Source of the DNA: an uncultured Alphaproteobacteria bacterium | GTDB lineage: Bacteria > Pseudomonadota > Alphaproteobacteria > RF32 > CAG-239 | Length of the DNA stretch: 64,000 nt | Reading direction: 5' to 3' | NCBI GenBank assembly: GCA_944390275.1 | Contig: CALXPL010000005.1 | Coordinates: 1 to 64,000 of the forward strand | In this document: piece by piece, positions 1-8,594 of the stretch | Numbering within the stretch: position 1 is the stretch's first letter | Layout of the letters: each line of letters begins with the position of its first letter | The notes under the pieces: model-generated | The model's input: the letters and a program-made list of their open reading frames with translations, nothing else | Databases searched by the model: none | What the model was told of the DNA's origin: nothing | Position numbers and translations under genes: made by a program

Positions 1-60
1 ATTGACCGTCTGAAAAGAAGACGCTAATAAAACCGAAGTTAATAAAGTTAATTTTCTCAT
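1..60 (-). CDS. Secreted protein, N-terminal fragment cut by window edge
   Basis: Only the first 20 codons are in the window (MRKLTLLTSVLLASSFQTVN). A positively charged start followed by a hydrophobic stretch reads as a Sec signal peptide. A strong AAGGAGG-type ribosome binding site lies just upstream (about 67-77 on the minus strand). It begins 14 bases after the stop of the Cys-rich gene ending at 75, so the two are probably co-transcribed and this may be another member of the same secreted set. Its function cannot be judged. Confidence 0.6.
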   Translation of the reverse strand, partial: MRKLTLLTSVLLASSFQTVN

Positions 61-74
61 GTCCCGCCTCCTTC

Positions 75-1421
75 TTATTTACAACCTAATGAGGATGATA
101 TAAATTTTCCTTCAAATCCTGAAACAGCGTTTATTGCACTTTGTGTGGCTTCTTTTTGTGTACTATATCCACTAGAACTATCAACTAGTTGACTAGATTT
201 TTTTATTCTTGTTCCTGCTATTTCATTACACTGTGAAGGATTGGTTGTTTTATTTGCACATTGGTATTCGTAAACCCAACAATTAATATAATAAGAATAC
301 GGAGAACCAAACGTATCTACCACAATAGCACAATCATCATAAATTTGATGCGTACAAGGATTTTTGTTTTCTTCATCTGAAGAGGCATCCGTTTTTACAA
401 AATCTAAGCAATACACATAATTTGTATCAAACGGACATCTTAAAATTTGTCCCGAACAGCTTTGTTTGGCATAGCCCAGAGAAGTACAATCCTGATTAAG
501 TGAACACCAGTCTAAACCATTGCAAACACAAGCTCCTTGTGAGGCATTCCAAACATATCCGCTTGCACATTTACATTTTGAATATTTACTATTACAAGCT
601 GTTCCATCTCCTCCGGCATACCCCGTTCCTGTACAAGAATATTTGAAAGAAGTGGCACAAACACATTTCTTTTGGGTATCACTCCATTCGTAATTATTGG
701 GGCAGTTGCATTTTTGATAATAAGTTCCGCTATCATCGGAACAGGTACTTCCGCTTCCGCCTTGAGTTCCACAAGATGAGCCGGAAACATATTTTTGCAG
801 GTCGCATTTAATTTTATATTTCTTTCCGCTGCAAGATTGACATTCGCCGTTGCTCACATATCCCGATGGAATAGAGGTATATTTATATGCCGAACATAAA
901 TTACAACATTCTTTGTATTTTCCGTCGCAAGCAACTCCGGAACCTTGTTCATCGGCTCCATTACAAAGTTTGTTATATTCGGGAAGACATTTACAGGTAT
1001 GATAAGAACTGTCATAAGGACAATGGCTTTCGATTGTACTTCCTGTCGGACAGGGTGTGTTTGTAAAACCGGCATCTTGACACAACTCTTGCGGTGTTCC
1101 GTGGTCATCGGGCTTTCCACCACCCCCGCCACCACCCGGTGTTTCCAAATTACCGAATTTATCTCCCGAGCAATTTCCGGCATCGGTGATAAAACACACC
1201 GAAGCAACTTTAATTCCATTTTCTGTTCTTTCATCAAAAATTCGTGATGATAAGTCAAGTCTTTGAAGAGTATGGCGTATGTATGTGTGATGTGTGTGTA
1301 AAGTAGGGATGCCAGACTTGAGGGGTGAAGAATCATCCTCAAAAGAAGCATAAGTTACATTTCCGCAGTCAACAAATAAGCTGACGGCAGACAATAAGAG
1401 TACTTTTGAAAATTGTTTCAT
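75..1421 (-). CDS. Secreted Cys-rich protein, paralogue A
   Basis: About 448 residues from the ATG at 1421, chosen because AAGGAGG sits directly upstream and a signal peptide (MKQFSKVLLLSAVSLFVDCG) follows. Longer in-frame starts lack this. After the signal comes an unusual His/Thr-rich stretch (LHTHHTYIRHTLQRLDLSSR), a conserved CFITDAGNCSGDKFGNLETP segment, a poly-glycine linker, and then a long region with dozens of Cys in irregular CxC and CxxxxC modules, suggesting a disulfide-stabilised periplasmic or surface protein. The N-terminal 120 residues are closely shared with the divergent gene at 3268-4746, while the C-terminal parts differ. I do not recognise a named family. A surface or adhesin-like role is inference. 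Confidence 0.8.
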   Translation of the reverse strand: MKQFSKVLLLSAVSLFVDCGNVTYASFEDDSSPLKSGIPTLHTHHTYIRHTLQRLDLSSRIFDERTENGIKVASVCFITDAGNCSGDKFGNLETPGGGGGGGKPDDHGTPQELCQDAGFTNTPCPTGSTIESHCPYDSSYHTCKCLPEYNKLCNGADEQGSGVACDGKYKECCNLCSAYKYTSIPSGYVSNGECQSCSGKKYKIKCDLQKYVSGSSCGTQGGSGSTCSDDSGTYYQKCNCPNNYEWSDTQKKCVCATSFKYSCTGTGYAGGDGTACNSKYSKCKCASGYVWNASQGACVCNGLDWCSLNQDCTSLGYAKQSCSGQILRCPFDTNYVYCLDFVKTDASSDEENKNPCTHQIYDDCAIVVDTFGSPYSYYINCWVYEYQCANKTTNPSQCNEIAGTRIKKSSQLVDSSSGYSTQKEATQSAINAVSGFEGKFISSSLGCK

Positions 1422-1451
1422 CACATCCTCCTTGCTTATCATCACGACTCT

Positions 1452-1480
1452 AATATAACATATTTGTTGCAACATGTAAA
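1452..1480 (-). promoter_or_regulatory. Sigma-70 type promoter of Cys-rich gene A
   Basis: On the minus strand TTTACA (1480-1475), a 17-base spacer, then TATATT (1457-1452). The -10 and the leader after it are nearly identical to those in front of the paralogue at 3268, showing that promoter and gene were duplicated together. Confidence 0.6.
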
Positions 1481-1514
1481 TACCTAATTTTACTTGGAAA
1501 GAAGAAAAAAGACA

Positions 1515-1541
1515 TAAAAAAAACCTCCCGAAGGAGGTTCC
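1515..1541 (-). terminator. Intrinsic terminator of lipoprotein gene
   Basis: Read on the minus strand: AACCTCC, TTCG loop, GGAGGTT and a run of T. It lies just past the stop of the gene at 1549-2418 and separates it from the next minus-strand gene. Confidence 0.8.
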
Positions 1542-1548
1542 TTTTGTC

Positions 1549-2418
1549 TTAAGCTTTTTCTTGCTGATACGAATGACCATTCTTTTCATCTGTTGTTATT
1601 TCACTTTCCATCTTTACCTTGGGACGGAAAAAGTATATCGACATACTAAAATATAATCCCAGCAGGTTTAAAACGATAATGGTGAAATCTAACCAACCGT
1701 AATTCTTTTGTGTTTTGTTGATATACTCAATTTCTGTCTTTATTTGTTTGGAACTTGAGGCTTGGGCAAGTTTCTTCTCTCCATTGATGGAAAGTATCGC
1801 GTAGCTTTCTGAAATCTTTAATTTTTTTTCATTGAGCGATCTCTTTTCCAAAATTCGCCATTGTTTGCCGTTCAAGGTAATAAAACTTGAATCTTGACTG
1901 ATGAGCTTTCCAAAATCCAAAAATTCTACATTGCAGGAGGTAAAGTTTAGGGCTCCTAGTTTTTGTGGAAAACTTTTTCCTAAAAGCAAAGCAACTGTCG
2001 GCAGAATTGACAGAATACCGTAAATAAGCCATCTTTTCCCTTGTACTTTTCTCTCTTCATTGCGGTAGATTATTAAATAACGGATTGTTATAATTCCTGC
2101 AAGAAACAGAGAATATGTGAAGGTAAGTCCCAATATTAGAGAATCCGACTTTATTGTCCCAATATTTTGTTTGTTTATTTTACTGACAAAAAGTTTATCT
2201 CCAGAGGCATAAACAAAGACTTTTTCTCCGTTACAGCTTAGGGGGGTGTTCAAAATGAAATCTACATTTGAGTCAATGTGATACACCTTGCCGTCAATGG
2301 TGGCTGAAGTTGTGCCTATTTCCGTTAACGTACCTTCTGCTACCGGACGGTTGCTTACTTCGTTGCATGAGCTTAATACAAAAATTACGCTGCAAATTAA
2401 AAATAATAAATTTTTCAT
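1549..2418 (-). CDS. Membrane-anchored lipoprotein, unknown function
   Basis: 289 residues. The N-terminus (MKNLLFLICSVIFVLSSC) is a lipoprotein signal with a lipobox ending at Cys18. A short extracytoplasmic domain is followed by hydrophobic segments near residues 95-115 and 130-147, another soluble domain, and a last membrane segment near 243-265 with a charged C-tail. No catalytic motif or family is recognised. It lies between the two Cys-rich paralogues and ends in its own terminator, so it is probably a single-gene unit on the envelope. Confidence 0.75.
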   Translation of the reverse strand: MKNLLFLICSVIFVLSSCNEVSNRPVAEGTLTEIGTTSATIDGKVYHIDSNVDFILNTPLSCNGEKVFVYASGDKLFVSKINKQNIGTIKSDSLILGLTFTYSLFLAGIITIRYLIIYRNEERKVQGKRWLIYGILSILPTVALLLGKSFPQKLGALNFTSCNVEFLDFGKLISQDSSFITLNGKQWRILEKRSLNEKKLKISESYAILSINGEKKLAQASSSKQIKTEIEYINKTQKNYGWLDFTIIVLNLLGLYFSMSIYFFRPKVKMESEITTDEKNGHSYQQEKA

Positions 2419-2522
2419 AATTTTTATTGTTACTTGTTAATAATATGTGAATTATGGACAATCTATCGTCTGTTTTGTCAAATGTCAAGGATATTTTTAT
2501 TCTTGTTTTTTTTCTGCTCTTG

Positions 2523-3119
2523 TTAGGCAAAAATTTTTATTCTTTCTTCTAAAGGCATGAATTCTTTTATTCCTGCCGCTTGTGTGATATTGCCAAACGG
2601 CATTTGTGCTATCATTTTCCAATGCGATGGAAGATGCCATGTCTTGTGGACAAAATCATCAATGAGCGGAGAGTAATGTTGGAGTGAAGCTCCCATGCCT
2701 TCATCGCTTAATAAACACCATATCGCATATTGAAGCATGGCATTTCCCTGTTCTGACCAACTTTTGAAATTTGCGGCATATAACGGAAATTGTTTTTCTA
2801 ATCTTTCTATCGTTTCCTCTTCTTCAAAAAAGAGTAGAGTGCCTTTTCCGGCGGCAAAAGAATTGATTTTATTTTCTGTGTCGGAAATTTTATCTTTACT
2901 GACATGTTTTTGTAGTTCTGCAAATGTTAATTGCCAGAATTTTTTGTGTTCCTCATTTAATAAAACAACAACGCGTGAACTTTGTGAATTAAAAGCACTG
3001 GGACAGTTCTTTACGGCAGTTCGTATCCTTTTGATGATTTCTTCATCGCTCATTTGTGTCTTATTATTAATTGAGTAGTTGGATCGTCTGGTTTGTATGG
3101 CTTGTTGTATATCTGTCAT
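2523..3119 (-). CDS. Nitroreductase-family oxidoreductase
   Basis: 198 residues, the usual length for single-domain FMN-dependent nitroreductases. The N-terminus IQTRRSNYSI matches the RRS motif that contacts the FMN phosphate, and CPSAFNSQSSRVVVLL resembles the second FMN-contact region of the Frm2/Hbn1-like (YdjA-type) subgroup. A dimerisation helix and a C-terminal EERIKIF end are also in keeping. It would use NAD(P)H to reduce nitro or quinone substrates in the cytoplasm; the natural substrate is unknown. It is transcribed away from the divergent Cys-rich gene B. Confidence 0.85.
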   Translation of the reverse strand: MTDIQQAIQTRRSNYSINNKTQMSDEEIIKRIRTAVKNCPSAFNSQSSRVVVLLNEEHKKFWQLTFAELQKHVSKDKISDTENKINSFAAGKGTLLFFEEEETIERLEKQFPLYAANFKSWSEQGNAMLQYAIWCLLSDEGMGASLQHYSPLIDDFVHKTWHLPSHWKMIAQMPFGNITQAAGIKEFMPLEERIKIFA

Positions 3120-3208
3120 TTCTTTCTTCCTTTCCCCTTTTATTTATACTCTCTTTCTCCTTTTATCAAGTCTTTGTCTTTTTTCTCTTTATTTATCAAA
3201 ATTATGCA

Positions 3209-3237
3209 TTGCAAACAGCGAAAGAATATGTTATATT
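3209..3237 (+). promoter_or_regulatory. Sigma-70 type promoter of Cys-rich gene B
   Basis: TTGCAA (3209-3214), 17 bases, TATATT (3232-3237), followed by a leader almost identical to that of gene A on the opposite strand. Confidence 0.65.
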
Positions 3238-3267
3238 AGAGTCGTGATGATAAACAAGGGGGATGTG

Positions 3268-4746
3268 ATGAACAGTATTTCAAAAACCATATTACTGTCT
3301 GCTGTCAGCTTATTTGTTGACAATGGAAATTTAACTTATGCGTCGGAACAAATACCTTTATCCGTCCCAAAGTCTGGCATCCAAACTTTACACACACATC
3401 ACACATACTTACGCCATACTCTTCAAAGACTTGATTTATCATCACGACTTTTTGATGATTTGATGATTTCTGGAGAAGAACAAAAAGTCGCGAAAGTATG
3501 TTTTATAACCGATGCGGGGAATTGCTCCGGAGATAAATTCGGTAATCTTGAAACTCCCGAAGGTGGAAGCGGGGGCGGCGAAATTCCCGATGACCACGGA
3601 ACACCTGAAGAACTTTGCGAGGATGTTGGTTATTCTTTGACAGGGGATTGCCCAGCTCTTCAAACACCACATGAAAAATGTCCTTATGATTCATCTTACT
3701 ATGACAAATGTGTGTGTCAATCGGATTTAGTCAGTTGCCCTTCTCCGAAAGTCGGAGTTGGAACATCTTGCGACGGAAAATATCAATCTTGTTGTACGCC
3801 GTTAAGTGATGAAAGCGGTTGCCAGTACGGGACAACGACAAGTTCGGATGGTTGCGGCGGAACAAGAACGGTTTGTAAAGCCTGCACACCGCTCACAAAT
3901 GAAACGAATTGTCGCTATGGATATGTTTTAGGTTCCGATGGCTGTGGTGGAACAAGAAATGTTTGTAAGAATTGCACACCATTGTCTAATGAAACAAATT
4001 GTCAATACGGAACAACAACAGAAGATGACGGTTGCGGTGGGACAAGAACAGTTTGTAAAGATTGCACTCCATTGTCTAATGAAACAAATTGTCAATACGG
4101 AACAACAACAGAAGATGACGGTTGTGGTGGAACAAGAACAGTTTGTAAAGATTGCACTCCATTGTCTAATGAAACGAACTGCCAATATGGTACAACAACA
4201 GAAGATGACGGCTGTGGTGGAACAAGAACAGTTTGTAAAGATTGTACACCAACTATGAAAGAAGATAAGTTTTGCGGTTCTCATCAATATTTAGGGGCTA
4301 CTGATGATGGTTGTGGTAAGCAAATCTATGTTTGTAGGAGTAGGAACGAGGGAGATTTAGAGACTCACTGTTCGTTAAAATCGTCGTCTCTTATTATTGG
4401 TAAGGTCGTTGCGAAACTTATAAATTATATTGATGGTCACAACTGGGGAGAAAGAGAGTATGTGCTTTTTGAAAAAAATTATACTTCTTATTCTGCTTGT
4501 AAAGCAGAAACAGAACAAGAGGCTGCAAAATATAAGGCAACATATGTTTGTTCACAAAATTGTACGGCTGAACTAGGATATGCAAATATTTGTAATGATT
4601 ATCCAACAATGTGGAAGGCTGTTTATCAGCTTACTTATAATAATGCCGTTGTGTTTAAAGGAAGAGTGGATAGCTGGGGTATCGGTGTGGGTACGCAAGC
4701 GGAATGTCAGCGCCGTTTAAAAGAAGCATGGGGTGATTTAATGTAA
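3268..4746 (+). CDS. Secreted Cys-rich repeat protein, paralogue B
   Basis: 492 residues from the ATG at 3268, which follows AAGGGGGATGTG and opens a signal peptide (MNSISKTILLSAVSLFVDNG). The N-terminal region shares the LHTHHTYLRHTLQRLDLSSR and CFITDAGNCSGDKFGNLETP blocks with gene A. The middle holds five 30-residue tandem units plus a degenerate sixth (3793 onward) of the form CTPLSNETNCQYGTTT followed by a DGCGGTRTVCK block, each with four Cys. The C-terminal 160 residues are unlike gene A and hold further Cys. It is a probable surface or periplasmic disulfide-rich protein. The repeats resemble extracellular Cys-knot arrays, but no named family is recognised. Confidence 0.8.
   Translation: MNSISKTILLSAVSLFVDNGNLTYASEQIPLSVPKSGIQTLHTHHTYLRHTLQRLDLSSRLFDDLMISGEEQKVAKVCFITDAGNCSGDKFGNLETPEGGSGGGEIPDDHGTPEELCEDVGYSLTGDCPALQTPHEKCPYDSSYYDKCVCQSDLVSCPSPKVGVGTSCDGKYQSCCTPLSDESGCQYGTTTSSDGCGGTRTVCKACTPLTNETNCRYGYVLGSDGCGGTRNVCKNCTPLSNETNCQYGTTTEDDGCGGTRTVCKDCTPLSNETNCQYGTTTEDDGCGGTRTVCKDCTPLSNETNCQYGTTTEDDGCGGTRTVCKDCTPTMKEDKFCGSHQYLGATDDGCGKQIYVCRSRNEGDLETHCSLKSSSLIIGKVVAKLINYIDGHNWGEREYVLFEKNYTSYSACKAETEQEAAKYKATYVCSQNCTAELGYANICNDYPTMWKAVYQLTYNNAVVFKGRVDSWGIGVGTQAECQRRLKEAWGDLM
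3793..4242 (+). repeat. Five tandem 90-base coding repeats
   Basis: Each 90-base unit encodes 30 residues of the Cys-rich repeat in gene B. Units three to five (3973-4242) are almost identical in DNA, whereas units one and two have diverged. That pattern suggests recent expansion by slippage or unequal recombination, so copy number may vary between strains. Confidence 0.9.
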
Positions 4747-4784
4747 CATTATGTGTTTGTAACTTTTTATCTTATCCTTGTAAA

Positions 4785-4815
4785 ACAAAAGAACGGAAAA
4801 CCGTTCTTTTGTTTT
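4785..4815. terminator. Bidirectional intrinsic terminator
   Basis: AAAAGAACGG, AAAA loop, CCGTTCTTTT with T-rich sequence on both sides. It lies between the convergent gene B and the MarC-like gene and can serve both. Confidence 0.8.
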
Positions 4816-4831
4816 GATGTTCTTTTTTCCC

Positions 4832-5443
4832 TTACATCTTATCGGCTTTGATGATACTGTCGATGATAAAGGTGATATTTGTTGTAAACAGTTTTACCGA
4901 TATTGCCAATAATATAATGCCGAAAAATTTTTGAAGCATGTATATCCCTCCGGCTCCTAAGAATTTTTCTATGTGCTTGGTCAATTTTAAAACAATATAT
5001 ATGACAATCACATTTGCGACTATCGCACTTAAGATATTGATACTATCATATTGGGCGCGAATCGATAACATGGTGGTCAAAGAACCGGCTCCTGCAATTA
5101 ACGGAAATACTACCGGAAAAAAACTACTGTCTTTCGGACCGTCGGTGCTGCTCTTGAATATTTCTATATCCAATATCATCTCTAATGCCATGACGAAAAT
5201 AATTAAAGAACCGGCTACCGCGAATGACGATATGTCAACGCTGAATAAAGCTAAAAAGGCTTCTCCAACATAGAAAAATATAAAAAACATCGCTAGCGAT
5301 AAACCAGCCGTCTTGCTGGCTTTTACTATCTTTCCTTTCCGTCGGAGATTTAAAATTACCGGTATCGAGCCCGGCATATCGATTATCGCAAATAAAACTA
5401 AAAAGGCACTGACAAAATCTTGAAAATTAAAATGTCCTAACAT
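4832..5443 (-). CDS. MarC-family (UPF0056) inner-membrane protein
   Basis: 203 residues from the ATG at 5443, supported by AAAGGGG just upstream; a longer in-frame start at 5494 would add a charged tail before the first membrane helix. About six hydrophobic segments with the family hallmarks: an N-terminal LFAIIDMPGSIPVIL segment (usual LFxxxxPxGxxP) and a central FPLIAGAGSLTTML segment, the second half of the inverted-repeat fold. MarC proteins are integral inner-membrane proteins of uncertain substrate. The early link to multiple antibiotic resistance was not upheld. Confidence 0.85.
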   Translation of the reverse strand: MLGHFNFQDFVSAFLVLFAIIDMPGSIPVILNLRRKGKIVKASKTAGLSLAMFFIFFYVGEAFLALFSVDISSFAVAGSLIIFVMALEMILDIEIFKSSTDGPKDSSFFPVVFPLIAGAGSLTTMLSIRAQYDSINILSAIVANVIVIYIVLKLTKHIEKFLGAGGIYMLQKFFGIILLAISVKLFTTNITFIIDSIIKADKM

Positions 5444-5614
5444 GTTTTCCCCTTTGCTTTTTTCTTTATTTCTTTTCTGCTTTTCTGATAACACCGAATT
5501 TTTTATATCGCAAGAATTATCGTATGTTTGTGTTCTTTTTTTTCTTATCTCTTGTGCTTTGCTTTTTTATTTCCTATATTATTTTTGGTATTTAATTTTT
5601 TTGAAGGTATCTTT

Positions 5615-5893
5615 ATGACTTTTACGCGTTCTTTTTGGGATAATCTGATTTGGGCTCTCGTTACTTTTGGCGGAATTTGGCTTACTCTTTCTTTATTCGC
5701 TTTCTTATTGCCTTTCGTCATCTTCTTTTTTATTGCGGCTTATGCTTTGCGTTATTGGCGGTTTTATAAAATTAAAAAATTGTTGGATGAAACCGAGGCT
5801 TTCTCTCATATCTATTCTTCATCAAAGAAATCTCAAACCAAAGCTGATGTCATTGATGCGGAATATGAAATTCTTGATGATAACAAAAAATAA
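5615..5893 (+). CDS. Small membrane protein
   Basis: 92 residues from the ATG at 5615 (GAAGG seven bases upstream). Two hydrophobic segments fill residues 10-50 (ALVTFGGIWLTLSLFAFLLP, then FVIFFFIAAYAL), followed by a basic stretch and an acidic soluble tail ending in IDAEYEILDD. The acidic tail resembles small membrane-anchored assembly factors, but no family is recognised. Confidence 0.7.
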   Translation: MTFTRSFWDNLIWALVTFGGIWLTLSLFAFLLPFVIFFFIAAYALRYWRFYKIKKLLDETEAFSHIYSSSKKSQTKADVIDAEYEILDDNKK

Positions 5894-5957
5894 TTTTCTT
5901 AAAAAATTTTATTGACAACTTCTTTATTCCATATTATTAAATTATTCGTCATGCGTT

Positions 5958-6034
5958 GGCGGGGTAGCTCAGTTGGTTAGAGCAGAGGAATCATAATCCT
6001 TGTGTCGAGGGTTCGAATCCCCCCCTCGCTACCA
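5958..6034 (+). tRNA. tRNA-Met (CAT)
   Basis: 77 bases including encoded CCA. The acceptor stem, D-loop (AGCTCAGTTGGTTAGAGC), anticodon loop ATCATAA with CAT, and T-loop GTTCGAATCC are all present. It has G1 paired to U72 rather than the initiator mismatch, so it is an elongator tRNA. A CAT anticodon could in principle be tRNA-Ile2 after lysidine modification, but the body matches alphaproteobacterial elongator Met. Confidence 0.92.
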
Positions 6035-6038
6035 TCAT

Positions 6039-6069
6039 TAAAAACTCGTTGCTATAACGAGTTTTTTTG
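6039..6069 (+). terminator. Terminator after tRNA-Met
   Basis: AAACTCGTT, GCTAT loop, AACGAGTTT and a T run directly after the tRNA. Confidence 0.85.
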
Positions 6070-6117
6070 TTTCGTTTTTTTTCATGACGATAAGTTTCTC
6101 TCCTTTTGTTTCGAATA

Positions 6118-6154
6118 AAAAAACAGCTCTAACTTTTGGGTTAGAGCTGTTTTG
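6118..6154. terminator. Intrinsic terminator for the minus-strand gene
   Basis: AAAACAGCTCTAAC, TTTTGG loop, GTTAGAGCTGTTTT: a long perfect stem with A/T tracts on both sides, just past the stop of the 6159-6554 gene. Confidence 0.85.
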
Positions 6155-6158
6155 ATTC

Positions 6159-6554
6159 TTACTGTAAACTCTCTGCTTGTTTGCTCAAGTTTTCAGAATA
6201 GAGCTTGTTTTTATACAGCTCTTCTATCTCCGAATCTTTGAGCATGATAAGGTCTTTGTCTGCCGTGAAAACATAACCTCCGCTTGTGCGCGTTTGTTTT
6301 GCTTGGCAGGTGCTGCTCTTGCAACCGCAGATGTTAATCAGCGGCGCAATCCTGTCATTGACTATGTCAATAAACAGGTTTTTTTCGTGGCGGAGTAATA
6401 TGACAACCGCCTTGCTTTCTTGGGCATCTTCATTGCTTGTGGTTATAATGCCCCACATGAGTTCTTTTTTATTTATGCCAAAACGGTTGGCAAAAAACTC
6501 AAGTCTCATAATTTTTACTGCGCGAATTGGTGTCGCCTTCTTCTTCTTTTCCAT
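6159..6554 (-). CDS. Hypothetical protein
   Basis: 131 residues, soluble and charged. It contains a short Cys cluster (ICGCKSSTCQ, near residues 75-84) that could bind metal or form disulfides. A basic N-terminus (MEKKKKATPIRAVKIMRLEF) and the absence of a signal peptide suggest a cytoplasmic protein. It has its own terminator and is divergent from the large gene at 6702. No family is recognised. Confidence 0.65.
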   Translation of the reverse strand: MEKKKKATPIRAVKIMRLEFFANRFGINKKELMWGIITTSNEDAQESKAVVILLRHEKNLFIDIVNDRIAPLINICGCKSSTCQAKQTRTSGGYVFTADKDLIMLKDSEIEELYKNKLYSENLSKQAESLQ

Positions 6555-6701
6555 AATAATCTTTATCTAATACATTTCTGGACAAAATTTATAGCATGTT
6601 TTTTTTGTTTTGGCAAGCACTTTTTTTTCTTAACTTTTCTTTCATCTTATGCTATTATCCTATTAAGATTGAATTTTAATTTTTTTTATCGGTGGAGAAT
6701 T

Positions 6702-8576
6702 ATGTCACAAAATAAATTAATAGTGGACGAAATTACAACACTCCGTTTGCTCCTTGGTTTACGCGAAAATATGCAAAAATATTCTTGTGGGTCCCGTGAG
6801 CCTCTGGTGGTCAAAAATCTTTTGCAGGGTTATGCTTTGTTTGCCGATGCCGCAGAAGTTAATGCGAAAATCTTTGATATTATTTCTCAACAGCTCGTCC
6901 CCACAACCTTTAATCCTTATGCCTTTAAATCTTGTGATGCCGATGAACACAAAAAACAAAAAAAACAAGCCGATAAAAATCAAGAAAAAAATAAGTCTTC
7001 CTCTTTGGTGCGGAAACAACTGCTTCAAGAATTAGAATATCAACATTCTTTGGGGAAAATGTCCGACGTATCTTTAGAGGCTGATTTTCGTTCTATTCGT
7101 TTGACCCCCAATGCCTTTTTGGTATTTGTTGAAAATCGCCAAGAACCCTTAACTTTTCCTTTGCGTCAACGTAACGGAAAATATTTTTCAACTCTGGGGA
7201 CAAAAGCCGTGTCGAATCCTGCTTTTGCAAAGAAAGGTTTTGATAATAATACTTATAAACTTTTATCTTCCCTTGGCGATGACGGTTTGAAATTGATTGA
7301 CCCTTCAAAAAAACTTCTCGTTTCTCAAAAATATTCTGCTACTCAATATAAATCTTATTTGGGTTTGGATAAAAGTTCAAAACTTAATGATGAACAACAA
7401 AAAGAATTGGATATTTTAAACAGCCTTTTACCTTTGGAACAAAAACGTTTTATTTTAGCCGTTAAAGAAAGAACTAATGAACAGAAAAATTATAAAAATT
7501 TCTTTGCGACATTACAATCATGGAATAATCCTTTGAAAAATGTTGCCGATAAAACTCAATTAAAAAATCTTTTTGTGGAAAATGGTTTGCCTGATTGTTC
7601 CGAAGCGGTTACGCAACAAATTATTCAAGATTTGATACAAAACGATAAAACTCATTTGTGGAATTATTTTGTGAAAAAAAATACGGAAAATACCTATTTT
7701 GCTTATTCCGATATTCTTACGAATAATATTTTGGTTAAAAATAAGAAAATCTTTCAAAATGTTTTGGATTTTGATGATAACTCGAAAATGAAAGAAAATC
7801 TTAAACAAGTTTATTCGCAATTAAAACGCTTGGCTGTGCCCGTCCTGCCGGATAATATGGCTGCTGAACTGCTGGCCTTGGGGATTTTTCAGCAGGCTCT
7901 CTTTTCTCATCCAACACAGAAAAAACTGCAAAATATGAACCTTTTGCTTAACGAATTGGGCTTAAATGTTAATTTTGTTGAGGAAAAAGTTGTGAAAGTA
8001 CCTGAACCCGATATTCAGTCGGCATACGAACAAGCTAAAATTGATCGTTTCTTGTTTGAAAAAAATAAAGTTACCCCTCTTTCTAAAAAACAATATGGTC
8101 AGTTTAAATCCCTTTTATCAAAGATGAAAATGGAAAATCTTGATAATATTGATACGCATCATTATTTGGCTTTGCGTTATCAAGCCTTTATTAAACCCAA
8201 TCTTAATCATCCCGATAATTATGTCAGAACGGCGCGTCAGCATCCGTGGAATATTGATGGGCATGCCTTTGTGCATAATTTTGATGTCGCCGGTGAGTTC
8301 TTGGTGGCTGATAGTGAGGGGAATCTTGATTTAATGGATTTTAACACTGTGCGAAAAGCTTTTAATCAAGGAAAATCTTTAACGCTGCAAATTCCTATAA
8401 TTCAAGAAAAATCTGAAAACAGTACCTTTCGCGATATTTTACCCTGCAAAAATTTTGGTGCCGAAAATCCCTTTTATGTTTCTTCTGACCAAAATGCTCA
8501 TCATTTTGTGAAACTTCCGACTTATTTAACACAGTTGTTTGCTCAGAAAAATCGTGATGTTTCTCATGAAATTTAA
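6702..8576 (+). CDS. Large hypothetical soluble protein
   Basis: 624 residues from the ATG at 6702, preceded by GGTGGAG; longer in-frame starts run back across the divergent gene and lack a ribosome site. No signal peptide or membrane helix is evident. There is a Lys/Gln-rich linker near residues 85-100 (HKKQKKQADKNQEKNK), long helical stretches, and a C-terminal region with HPWNIDGHAFVHNFDVAG. I recognise no domain. It is probably a cytoplasmic lineage-specific protein. Confidence 0.75.
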   Translation: MSQNKLIVDEITTLRLLLGLRENMQKYSCGSREPLVVKNLLQGYALFADAAEVNAKIFDIISQQLVPTTFNPYAFKSCDADEHKKQKKQADKNQEKNKSSSLVRKQLLQELEYQHSLGKMSDVSLEADFRSIRLTPNAFLVFVENRQEPLTFPLRQRNGKYFSTLGTKAVSNPAFAKKGFDNNTYKLLSSLGDDGLKLIDPSKKLLVSQKYSATQYKSYLGLDKSSKLNDEQQKELDILNSLLPLEQKRFILAVKERTNEQKNYKNFFATLQSWNNPLKNVADKTQLKNLFVENGLPDCSEAVTQQIIQDLIQNDKTHLWNYFVKKNTENTYFAYSDILTNNILVKNKKIFQNVLDFDDNSKMKENLKQVYSQLKRLAVPVLPDNMAAELLALGIFQQALFSHPTQKKLQNMNLLLNELGLNVNFVEEKVVKVPEPDIQSAYEQAKIDRFLFEKNKVTPLSKKQYGQFKSLLSKMKMENLDNIDTHHYLALRYQAFIKPNLNHPDNYVRTARQHPWNIDGHAFVHNFDVAGEFLVADSEGNLDLMDFNTVRKAFNQGKSLTLQIPIIQEKSENSTFRDILPCKNFGAENPFYVSSDQNAHHFVKLPTYLTQLFAQKNRDVSHEI

Positions 8577-8594
8577 TTCTGTTTGTGCTCGTAC

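Noticed and set aside
945-1247. 100-codon plus-strand frame inside the Cys-rich gene A
   Set aside because: Shadow of the Cys-rich coding strand; no start signals.
3928-4287. Long antisense and alternative frames across the Cys-rich repeats
   Set aside because: They arise from the 90-base periodicity of the real gene (open in several frames) and have no ribosome site or sensible protein composition.
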